Assembly (NCBI RefSeq): GCF_022682495.2
Contig: NC_071397.1
Location: 6,663,082 to 6,727,081, forward strand
DNA from: Desmodus rotundus
Lineage: Eukaryota > Chordata > Mammalia > Chiroptera > Phyllostomidae
DNA: 64,000 nt
Direction of reading: 5' to 3'
This document shows positions 12,001 to 24,000 of this stretch, piece after piece; positions within the stretch are counted from its first letter, which is position 1, and each line of letters starts with the position of its first letter. Position numbers and translations under genes: made by a program. The notes beneath the pieces are model-generated. The model had not been told where the DNA came from. It saw only the letters and a program-made list of their open reading frames with translations, and did not search any database.

Positions 12001-15000
12001 ACTCAGAGCTTGAGGGAGGCCCGTTCTCTAAGATCACTTCCTATTGATCTAATGCCAATACTTAGGAAATGACACTTCCCTCAGTGACACTCTGACCGTG
12101 ATCATTTATAACAGTTGCAGTGGGATGGGGCTGTCTCTGCCATCAGATTGGGGGCTTGCTGAAGGCAGACTAAGCCTCCACCATCAGCAAGTCTTCTACT
12201 CGTCTGTATGACACCCACGTGCAAATCAGAAAAAGACGCCGTCTCGGGATAGAAGCCCCAGAACCGCTGTGGCAGAAGGTCTCCGAACATGGACATCCTT
12301 CATCCCTGCCCTGATGCAACCCCGCTGCTGCTGGAGTCAAGCTGGTGTCTAATTCCCCTCCCCTTGAATCTGGGCTTTAGCGACTTGCTTGACCAGTAAC
12401 AATGGGTAGGCTCGGTCTAACAGGACGGCTGCTTCTCCCCACGATCTCTTGAAATGCTTGCTTTGGAGATTTCTCCTCCTGCAACCCAGCTGCCACATTG
12501 TGAGATGACCACACCATTGTGTTTTCATCCCCCGCTGAGCTCCCGGCCAATGGGCAGCCTCAACTACCAAACACGTGAAGGAAGAAGAAGACGTCGTGAA
12601 AGTCTGCCAGTGAGGCTTTCAGGCAAATCTGGCACCAGCCACCGCAACTGCTACTGCCTGAGAGGCCTCCGGCCAGAACCGACCAGTTGAAACCAGCCAA
12701 CCCACGGGATGGTGAAAGATAAGAAGTTATGTTTTTTGTCACTAACTTCTGAAGTGGCTGCTTATGCAGCCACCCATAGATAACCAGAACAGACACCCAG
12801 CTTGGCAAGCAAGCTCGGGCTGGGTTTGTTCAGTGTGCAACCTCCTGCGTGGCTCCGACCAGCAGGCCGTGTCATTTCAAGAGCCCAGGTCAGGACTCCT
12901 GAACACAGACTCCCAGGCACGACCAGTCTCCAGGGATTTACCAAATCACCAGCAAAAGTATCAAAAGGACAGGCTGCAAATGACCCAATTTTACCTGGAT
13001 GTGGCCATGGGGCCGGAACTGTACTCCTATCACGCTCTGAGGAGCTAATGCATGGGTGTGGGTGTCCTGAAGGTCCCTGCAGACTTACCAATGGTGGTGA
13101 TGACGGTGGCTGCAAAAATCATTGCATTGGGCCAGTTCCAGTTGTTGAAGGTCTGGTTCCCCGTGATGGCCACGCCCTGATCCGCAGCATCGGACACCAC
13201 CTGAACAGAGAGACGTGAAGATCAAAGGAGGCCAGGCCAGCAGATGATTCCTCAGTGACACCACTCTACTAAGCTCTTTGTAAGAATTCGCATGTAATCA
13301 TCACAACAGCAAGTGGCATGACTGCCTCCACTTCATAGATGACAATACATTTTAGAGGATTAGAGGTTAAGTGATTTTCCCAAGGTCACACAGCTGTTAA
13401 GTAGAGTTGCTCCTTGACTTACAAGGGGCTTACACCCTGATAAGCCCCATCCTGAGTTCGTAAGTGGAAAATGAATTTAATGCACCTAACCTACCACGCA
13501 TCACAGCTTCGCCTAGCCTACCTTAAACATGTGCATAACACAGTATTCAAAAGACACTGGCAACACAAACACAGTGGACTGTAGAGAACTAGTTGTTGAC
13601 CCTTGTGATGGCTGGGCTGACTAGGAGCTGTGGCTCGCTGCTGCTGCCCAGCATCACGAGAGAGTACCCTACCGCATATCAGTAGCCGAGGAAAAGCTCA
13701 AAATTCAAGAAAGTGTAATTCTACAGAATGCGTATCATTTTCACACCAGTATAAGCCAGAAAATGGTAAGTCCAGCTCTAGGCAATCTGGCTCCTCTAAC
13801 TGAGCAAGTGCTTCTCAAACTTACCAACATGCCCCAGAACTGCCTGGAGAGCTCGTTAACTGGACAGCTGGGCCCCACCAGAGTCTCTGAGTCGGTAGGT
13901 CTGGGAAGGGGTCCAAGAATGTGCATTTCTAACAAGTTCCCAGGTGATGTTGAAGCCCCTGATCCAGGGACCACACTTTGAGAACCACTATACTAGGCTG
14001 TTCTGCCTCTTGAAGCGGGCAGATGTGAGGCAGGCACACAGCAGGACCCTTACACCATACCCAGCCCTCTGTAGAGACATGTTCTACTGTAAGGTTGGCC
14101 TGGGAAGGACCCTCATATACTCTTCACCCCCACTGTCAGGACACCTGTGAAGGTCAAGCTCAGTGTCCTCTTGGATCTGTCCTCCAAGACCTCCTTTTCC
14201 CTGTGCCTGGGACTCTATCCTCTCCCCCCACAGGCTCCCCCTTCCTTCTCTGGAGTCCTTTATCTCAGTCACGGGCCCAGCAATTTCAACATCTGGGACA
14301 GGACAGATCATCAGGTATATACTTCTCAGAGTGACTCAAATTTGCACTGGCAGTCCCCACAGAGCCTCCAGCCACTGAGTGCTGCAGATGAAAGGCCACC
14401 AGGGGAAGTCCAGGGAGAGGCCCCAGGGGAGGCCTCATCTGTCCTAGGAGCACTGATAGCTGCCAAACCTGTTTCCACTTGACCAGACCCTGCCTCTACC
14501 AGGGGTGTCCAACCTTTTGGCATCTCTGCGCCACACTGGAAGAAGAGTTGTCTTGGGCCACATATTAAATACATTGCGACACATAATCACCAAAAAATCT
14601 CATAATGTTTTAAGGAAGTTTACGATTTGTGTTGGGCCACATTCGCAGCCATCCTGGGCTGCAGGCTGGACACCCCTGCAACTCATCCTTCAATTCTGCT
14701 TCCATTCACCCCAACTTATCAATGGCAGGGCCTGGACCCCAAAAGGCAGCTCACAAGGGCCAGGATCTGCTCCAGATCTGGGGCTCCAGGTCTGCCCCCC
14801 AAAAGGGCCATGGATGTCCCATCCAGTCCAGATATCAGAAACTCAGGCATATTCCCAATAAAAAAAATCATGCCTAGGACTGAGGGAAGACAGCGAGGGA
14901 TGGAAGCAGGAGAGAGATGGGAAAACCATAGTTTTAGCCCACCTGCAGCATGACTGAAGTTCGGTGGGAAAAGGGAAAGGGCAGGTTGTTCTAAAGGAAT

Positions 15001-18000
15001 GTGCAGTCTGCGGCAGCAGCAGCAGCAGGCCTGTGTAAACAAACCTGCAGATGCTAAAGAATTTCCCACAATGCTATGCTCGTCTGACAGGCCCTCACAC
15101 GCACCACTGGCTGCCCTGCTTCCTCATGGCATTTCCAGAGCATCTCTCTGCAGGCCATGAGAGGCTGCCTTCAGCCCTGCCCGCAGCAGACAGCTGGCTG
15201 TCTAGCTGGCCAGGCCACGTCTGTGTGAAGGCGCCTGAACATGTCGATACTGGTAGGCCAACAGGAGAGCTAAAACAAATATGCAGGACCATCCAGGAGG
15301 TTTCCTGAAAAATGACATCTGTGCTTGAAGCCGGAGAATGAGGCTGTGTCCTACGTAGAGCAGACGGCAGGGCAAAACCAGAACTACTCGGACATCCGTC
15401 TGAGAATGGAGACTAGAGCACAGTTCATTGTCAGCGATGAAAAGAACACCCAAGGACACCTTTACGTGGGAACTGTACCACTGACCAGGGAAAGATGTGC
15501 TGCCTCTGGTCATCCCCATAGAATCCCAGGGAACAGAAAAGACTTCAGGAGACCAGCTACCCCTATTCTCATACAAACAAAAGGGGTGGATTCTGGAAAT
15601 GTCAACCTGAACTCCTGCAGACTTCTCAACAGCAGAACGTTTGGCACACTCAGAGAGGAAGTGGTGGGCACTGAACGCCGGCCCAGGGTCACCAAGGACA
15701 AGTCACGCTCAGTGAAGTGCATCTCCCTCTCCAAAGGGGCTGCAAAGCCTTGCAGTTGGGTGGAATGCAGTAAATCTAGACTTAGCGAGGCAGCCGAGCA
15801 CATGGGTTTAAAGACATTCATGTGGACAAGACAGAGGGATGCAGGTAGGGTAGAGCTGGGGTTAATTTGGGTCCGTTTAAAAGCAGATAAAGAACAAGAA
15901 GTATTGATCATCATCAACCTGGCCTGAGGTCTCCACTATCATGCCAAAGGCCTGGCTTCATCAACATTTTAATTAACAAAGTGAGGACAGAGACGGACGA
16001 CCAGTGTGATCAGCAAAGGATGCAAAATTGGGCGCCAGGCTGGGATGGGAAGACAGGTAACACACTGCAACGATAGTTTGGGACGCAGAATCATCTGTAC
16101 TGGAAAACTGGGCCTGATCTAACAAGACCTGACTACCTTTTAAACTTTTCGTGTCTTACCCTTTGGGTTAGGAAAGACCAGTATAGGACTAGAAAGTATA
16201 GAAAAGTCCCTGGGTTTCAGCTGAGCACAAACCAGCCAACATTAGGCTGGCTACCAACAGAAAAGTAAATATGTCTTGGGCCATATCAACACATTACCTA
16301 CTCAGGGCGGGGAGGTAGCAGGCCCATTGTTCTCTCAGGGTCAGGCCACACAGGGGCACTCTGTTCCATTCTGGGCAACTTCACGTGGTATGTTAACTAA
16401 CATGTTATCCAACGGGCCAGGGTCCAAGAGGGAGCAGGGGTGGCATGTAGCTATCTCAGAATGGACTGTCCTGGGCAGTTGTCCATTTCTGATAATGAAA
16501 GGTGTTTAGACCAAGGGCGAGTACTATACATCAGGGGTGTTGAAGGTGTGGCTGGAACAGGGGTTCCCACCTGAGGGCGGCGGCATATTCTGGAAGTGTT
16601 TAGAAACGGTGCCTGGTGGGCGGGGCTGGGGGGTGGGGGAGGATTGCGTCAGGCACCAGGGAGAGAGCAGTGAAGAGACAAATCCCTTCTAGTGATGGTG
16701 GGGTGCTCCTGGCACTGAGTGGGCAGGGCCCAGAGGCTAAATACAGTGCGATCACAGGGTGTTAAAAGGAGAAAGATTTATATGATCTGAAGAGAAACCA
16801 GCATGCCACAGGTGCTATGTGACTTGAGAATCGTGCCGGAAATGCTAAGGAGACATGAAAAACAAGAGCTGGTGAAACAAGTAACCGAAAAGGGCATTAT
16901 TTTGAGTCAGAAAAGCAGAGCTTCCTGCCCTTCCCCACAGGACAGGGTGCCCTCTGGGGCACAGCCCGCAGCCTCAGCCTCAGGCCCTGAGTTATCAGGG
17001 GAGCTGCAGCCACATGACCTCTACTGTCTCTCAAGGTCACCCTGAGAGGGACAGGCAAAGGGGGCATTCTCAGGGCCTCACGCCCCTAGGGCTAGAAGCA
17101 CCACTATCCCTTAGAACGATCCAGTGGCAGTACTTATACCTACTTGTTAGGTGGGGAAATGGGGGCTGAGAGGGTAAGTGGCAGAACAGGGGTGGGTGCT
17201 AGATGGCCTGGTTGCCAGTCAGCACAGTTCCCACCTCCCTCCTTTCACTGCCTGCCCCGGGCCCCCCAGCGCCCCCTGTGGTTGTCCCCTCTGCCCACGA
17301 GTCCAAGCATTGGCCTGGAACCAGCTGGGCTCCATCCCAATGCGGGGGAGAGACACAGGACTTCAGTGCTGCTGCACGTCAGACACCCCTCGCTGGGGCT
17401 CCCAGGTCTCTAACCCAACCAGCTCGACCTGCGATTCTGCCAGGGATCACTTGATGGTTGAGGAAAGCTCATCTCAGGAGCAAAGGTCCCAGTGTGAACT
17501 TGGGGTGTCTGTTCCCTGTTCCCACCACAGGTAGCTGCAGCTCTAGTTGGGATGCCACGCTGGTTATGGTCAGGGTCACGCAGGGGAGGAGGAGGTCTCC
17601 TAGAACAGAGGGGCTGACCCAGGCTGAGGTCATCCCTGGGGTAGGGGGTGTGGTGCAGGGAAGCCAGGCCAACATCCAGTTAAGACCCGGTGTCCTGTCC
17701 CCAGGGTTAGGGAAACAGCTTTCGCAGGAGGAGGTGGCCCCTGCTCACTCGCAGGATTCTTTAACTTGGCTCCCAGATTCACACAAGACAATATTTTCAT
17801 TTTCCACATAACCCTGGAGAGTGACAAGAGCGAGACCCTGCACACTGCCCGGGCCCAGCTCTTGTGTGGGGATGGACCAGAGCTCCCTGCTGCCTCTGTC
17901 ACCCTCATAATAAAGCAGCTGTAACTTACTGAGGGCTCACCATGCAACAAGTGTTATGCTAAGCACTTCACAAGCCTTTAGCTCATTTAATGAGGACAGA

Positions 18001-21000
18001 ACTTTGCCGGGAAGAAGCCATAATTTTTTCTGCTTTACAAATGAGGACTTAAGGCTTAGCGGTTAAGGTCAGGACGCTGAAAGCAATGAAGCCAGGAGAG
18101 CCCTGTCCATCTGGGTCCAAGCTAGTCCAAGCCACTGTTACCCTACCCACTTCCCACAAAGGCCACAGGAAGGAGGCCGGAGCATACTTCCACCCCTTCA
18201 CACCAGCTGAAAAAACAGTGCCCTCAAACCAGTCCGTCCACTCTGCCGGAGCTCAGCATTCCCTGGCCGGCCCTCCAGGAGGCCAAATTCATTCCTTTGC
18301 CTTTGGCTTCAGGCAGCTAGCTGCCCTCACCCCTCCCTCCTGGGCTCTCACTGTCTGTGAAATCTGGGTTCCCAGACAGCTCCTCACCCTTGGGGGGCCG
18401 GGGTTTCCCATACAGAGGCAGCTGCCATGTTGCCCCTTCCTAAAGAGGTTCGTCCTGACGAGTGGGCAGTTCTGGGGAAGGCACATGCAGGGATTAGGAA
18501 ACAATGTCCACCTTCAGACAGGGCCGCTGGGGCTGAGGTCGGGCTTTCCTGTCATCAGGCAGGGTGGGGGAAACTGGAGGAAGGGTGGCAGTCTGCATGG
18601 GGATGGTGGCTACCTGCCACCCACAGGGCTACTCCCACCCTGCCTCCAGTCCCGTGGCAGAATCACACACAGAAGGCATCACGAGGGGACCACAGCGCTC
18701 CTTCCTGTTACGTAGGCAACCTTTCGGACTGGGCCTGCGGGCTGTTGATACACCATGCCGGGCTGCGTTCATCCTTAATCCATTCTGTCTAGGCTCACCT
18801 GGTCCCTCTGGCTGGGAAGGGGAAATGACGCTTAGGGCCACCTGCACGGCGTGGGGCAGCCCAGAAAGAACCTCTGCTGTTCCTCTCACCCAGCCCTCCC
18901 AGCCACCCGGTGAGGTGGACGTGGCTTATTAATACTCAGTCATAGATTATAAAATAGTTGACATTTGAATACTAGCTGATAAATGCTCACTTGGTACAAG
19001 ACAGGCACCAGTTAAGGCATTTTAACTCCACTTGCTGAACTCTATACAACCCTGTAATGTAGGTACTATTACAGGAGCCCCTTTATCCTAGGCTAATGCT
19101 TCTAAGACCCTCAGTGGATGCCAGAAACCATGGATAGTACCCAGCCCTAAATATACTATGTTCTTTCCTACACGCGCACTTGTCACTGAAAGGAAGCACG
19201 TTATGGCTTCTCTTTGGCACATCGGAACCGCCAGCTTCACTACTCTTGCGCTCTGGGGCCACCATTAACTAAAAGGAGGGTGACCCGAACACAGACACCT
19301 CACACACACAACAGTCGATCCGATAACCGAGACGGCCACAAAGGGACTGACAGGGCGGTGGTTTCACACACGGTGCGCAGATGTTGGACAGAGGAATGGT
19401 TCACATCCCAGGCAGGACAGAGCATCATGACGAGAGATTTTATCGTACTACCCAGAATGCCATGCAACTTAAAACTTACGAATTGTTTTTGGAATTTTCC
19501 GTTTCACATTTTGGACTATAGTTGAATGTGGGGAAAACTGCAGAAAGCAAAACCAGGGATAAGGGGGGATTACTGTACCCTTGTTTACTGATGAGGAGAA
19601 CGAGGCCCCAGGTCGCACCGCTATTCAGTGGTGGAGCTGGGGTGTGAATCCAGATAGCCAGCTCTAACCCCGAGGGGCCAGGTGGGGGTGGGGGGCTACT
19701 TGGCTGTTAGGAGTGAAGCCAAGTTTCTGGAACATAACTTCCCACGCCACTGCAAGGGAGATATCCACAGGGAAGGAGATTCCCCTCCACAGGGCAGGCC
19801 TGTTATGTTTTCTTTTCTACTACCATATTCTCAGGGCCTAGAACACTGCCTGGCACATAGTAGGCGCTCAGTACATAGTTGTTAAATGAGTGATTGAATT
19901 AACTTGAGTGAATGAGGGTATGTCCTCTGGCCTGGACTAACTCATTCTCTGATGTCCTTCCTTCAACCTCCCCAGCATCATTCTGCAGTTGGGTTTTAAC
20001 TAAATTCATCAGCAACAAGGTGGAAGCCTTTATCCAGCAAGAAGATGGCAAGCAGAGTCAGACCCCAGCAAGAGTGGGGCTTGGTAGGGTCAGGGGATGG
20101 ATGCAGGGGATGCTGAAACCAGCAGCATCCAACTGGCATCAGCGGGTAGGGGATGGGGCTGCTCACCACGCTGTCAGAAGAGAGGGCAGGGGCTGAAGGT
20201 CCTGGGGGCTGGGGCTGGGGCAGGGGTGAGGTCAGGGAGTCATCCAATAGCTCCCTTGTCCAAGGAGGCAGAGCGAGGGTAGTGGGGCTGGGAGAGTCCC
20301 TGGGGTGACCAGAGAGACATACTGTCCTTCCTGCAGGAAGGGGAGGCCTGTCCCTTCTGGAAACTCTCCAGGAGAGCAAAAGACAGACCCGTGTCCTCTC
20401 CCAGGCAGAGGCTCATGGAAACGTGGGACTGACCTGGGTGGGAATCTAGAGGGGTCTCTCAACTGCTAGCACCCATCAGCCTATCAGCCTCGGTCTCTCC
20501 ATCTGCCAAAACTGACACCTACTCTGAACATATGAAAAGTACCTAACACATTGTGTGCACTAAATAAACGTACCTGCAATCGGAGATAGGATTGTGTGTG
20601 TTTGTCAGGAAACCAGACCCTGTAGTAACTTGAGACCCAGGGGCAAAGACAGGCCTAGGTGAGAACAGGGACACTGTCCCCAAGCTTCCTGGCACCTGCC
20701 ACCTCTTCCCAACTTTCCCTGTTGAGCAGTGAAGACTGTCTTTTCTCGGTTTGATCTTTTGGCTTCCTCAGGCCACAGGGTGACTTCTCCAACATTGAGG
20801 ACGGCCAAAAAAAAAATGTCATGGGTGGACAGAGGAACTGAGGCTCAGCAGGTGTTCCCCAGGTGTCCCCAGGCCACTGGACAAGTGGAGTCCAGGGACC
20901 CAGCAGGAGAAACAGAGGTACACCTAAGGTGTCCTGCCTCACCCCTCACCTCTCAGAAGGCCCATGTCTCCTGATCTGTCACCCAGAGGCTCCCAGCCGC

Positions 21001-24000
21001 CCTGACCAGTCTCCTGCACAGCCCAGCAAGGCAGGCCGGCGGCAGAAAACACAGTGCTACACACTGGTGACCCCCTGTCCCCACACTGTGCTCTTTAAGT
21101 GAGGCAGAGCCTGGGGACCACGGAGACTTCTCTGAGCCCTAGTTCCAACCTCCTGACCAGCTGCCTCCACTTCACAGGACAGCCAGTACCCACCCCCATG
21201 CCCCCACCCCATCTCTGTGCTGGGCTCTCCGTGTGTGTCCTTGTCTGTCTTTCTGTCCATCTAGTCCAGGCCGCACAAGTGAGTAGGTAGGGGAAGTCTG
21301 AACAGGACAGACTGAACACTTTTCAGGCAAATATTTGCAGTTTGGGCTTATTTGAAACAATGGTTTCAAGTTCTTTAACGCAAGGAACTCACAGAAAGAT
21401 ACAGGGTGGAGGGGTAGGACTGCAGATCCTACATATTGGGACTCCCTCCAACACCCTGCAGCAGTTTTTGAGGGGGAGTGGAGCGGGCTGAGGGGTAGTG
21501 AGCCCAGCTGTTAGTCCTCCTCTAGTCCCCCTCCATCTGATGGGGGCTGCTGGCAGACCCCAAGTACCTTACAGAGATGGCCAGCCCCCATTAACTCCCA
21601 TTACAGAGACCAATGAGAAAATTTAACTCTATTAGCTAATCCCTCAGTTATCTTCACTCCCTCACTCTCCATCCCCTGATGGACTAAACTTCCTGAGCTT
21701 TCCCTCAGCAGGTGCTGGGATTGTTTTCAGGGGAGGAAACTGAGGCCTGGGGGTCTTAGACACCGCACGGCCACTGAGGCAGTGGCCCTCAGTTCAGGCT
21801 GATACAAGGCCTGGGCCCCCCTTGCAGGTGATCTGCGAGGCTGCCCGGGCCTCGGCCACACCAAGCTCCACAGGCGATTCTGATGTTCAGCCGCTGCCAT
21901 GGTGGAGGGTGACGGGTATGGCACTGGGCTCAGGCCTTTTATCTCCTTGAGGAGGGAGGATTGGAGGGCAGAGGGAAGGCATCCATGGTATTCACTGCCC
22001 TCTGGCCTTAGCCCAGGTGACCAGGGTGTGGTACAGACGCAGGCCCAGTTTATGAGCAAGGTAGTGGTAAGGACCCAGTGGCGCCACGCTGATATGGGCA
22101 CCAGCTGCAGGTCCGGCCTTGCCAGGCCCTGTCTCTCCCAGCGGACCGGGTGTCTAGAGAGGCAAGTACAGCGGCCTAAGGGGGTAGGGCAAGGCGTCTC
22201 CACTGAGAACAGACCTCAGCTATTGCAATGAGGACTTCGTTAAATTTTCAGATTTACCTACCCAATACCTACCCAAATATTTATGGTCTAGAAGAGAGAA
22301 GGAAAGACAAATTGTTGCCCCAACCCTCCAAGCCCAGGCAACCTCATTAGGAAACAGGGAAGGTGGACACCATCCCCACCCCCGATGCACACACACCATA
22401 GGGGTCACTGTCACCACTACTGCCTCTTAGTGTGGTCTGTACGTCGAGGTCATCTAGGAAAATACCCGCTCCTTGGTCCTACCCCCAGAGTCAGACGTGC
22501 TTGGAAGCTGCTCCAGGTGACTCTAGTATTGTATGCAGCCAATTTCAAAACCACTGTCCAGGGCCCAAACCCTCATCTTCCCTTGTTAGGGGGAAGGCCC
22601 AGGCCTGGCCCTCCCTGGAGTCAGCAGACAGGCCGCAGACGCCTGACTGTCTTGTCCGTCTCTCAGCAGCCCTTGCGGAACCCAGAGGCACTGGCAGGTC
22701 TCACGCTCACGGGGACATGCCCAAGCCAGATGTGAGCACATTTTCAGCAGAAACCTCTGGGTTTCCGACTTTCTCAGGCCCGGGAGCCCTGTCCTCAGTC
22801 AGAAGGGACAATGAAAACAAAGAAGGTGACCCTGCCCCCATTGTTCTCAGGCTGGGACGGTAACCCCCTGGCAGCGGGGAGCCCCTCCCGTGGGAGTCGA
22901 GCCCAGAGCAGAGCTTTGCAGGACTGGCTGACCTGGGAGGGCTGCAGGTTTGGCTAAAGCAAACAGTGAGGGCCTGGCAGGGTCTGAGCTCAGGATGGGA
23001 GCTCAGCAAGCATTCTGAGGCACCTGGAGAGCCCAGCTGCTGAGTTTGACAGGAACTCTCTGTGCCTGGGGACGCAGGGAGCTCCTCGGTCCCAGGCCCA
23101 CAGCACTGCTGCGTGACAGTTGGCCCTGCGAGCAGGAAAGAGCCTCCTCCGGCCCAAACACACCAGATGACCCTCTGGAGCTATGATCTCAAAATCAACC
23201 CCTGTGCCATCTTCTAAAGGACTCAGGGCAGGTGGGGTGTCCAGAGACTTAAATGACAAAGGGGACATCCTCCTTCCACCAGCAGCTTCTCTACCCCCCA
23301 GTTCACAACCACCACCCTGTTCTGGAGAGGCTGTGGCCCGGCCCAGGGTCCTGTACTGGTGTCTTGTCTTCCCTGTCTGGGATGCTGTGGCCTGGGGTCT
23401 GGGTTCATGACCCGGCCCCTTCCCTACTCCCAGAATCCACATCCTGGGGGTGCCTGACATCTTTCTGCTTTCACTGATGTCAAAAGGTGCCTCCTGACTA
23501 TTGGATCCACAACTTGAGGGCAGGAAATTGTTCAGCTCTAGAGCAGAACAGCCCCTCCTCCTTCCCCGTAGGGGAGTGGTCACTAGGCAGTGGGAGGTCC
23601 TGCATAGATTTGGCTTCTGGCTTGATGTCCCGTCCAAGCAGGAGGACAAACCTCTCTGGGCCCTGTTCAACTCCTCTGTTACAGACCTCTCAGTTGAGGG
23701 CCCTTCCTAACAAATAACCAGACCACCCAGCCCTGCTCCTGGGACCCAGCTAAGAAATGCCAACCAACGTGGGGCAGGTAGACACAGGTGACAGGGGACG
23801 AAGAGCTATAACAGGATTGAGCAATCACACCCATGATTTAATCTCAATATTATCTAGGATTGGTGCTCCTCACCCCCTACTCCTGGAGATGCCTTAGGTA
23901 ACCCCGAGCTTACAGGGTGAAAGAAGGAACCATGGGAAGTCACCAGCCACTCGAAGTTTCTAAAAACAGCCCTTCAGCAGGCCACAAAGGAGGTCACAGA

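Larger units (their letters stand above)
11897..13088 (-). other. KCNK5: KCNK5 intron 2
   Basis: 1.19-kb GT-AG intron. It contains a CA microsatellite (11975-12002) and, over most of its length, an LTR-like repeat (about 12300-12800). Intron 3 (11419-11729, 311 bp) carries nothing notable. Confidence 0.85.

Noticed and set aside
15325..15927. 200-codon open frame on the plus strand in KCNK5 intron 1
   Set aside because: It shows no domain, signal or family resemblance, no splice or promoter context, and irregular composition. A frame this long can arise by chance in 64 kb of moderately GC-rich DNA.
22990..23670. 226-codon open frame on the minus strand
   Set aside because: GC-rich sequence with few stops. 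The product is Ser/Pro/Arg-rich with no recognisable fold, and other frames of the same segment are also long and open.
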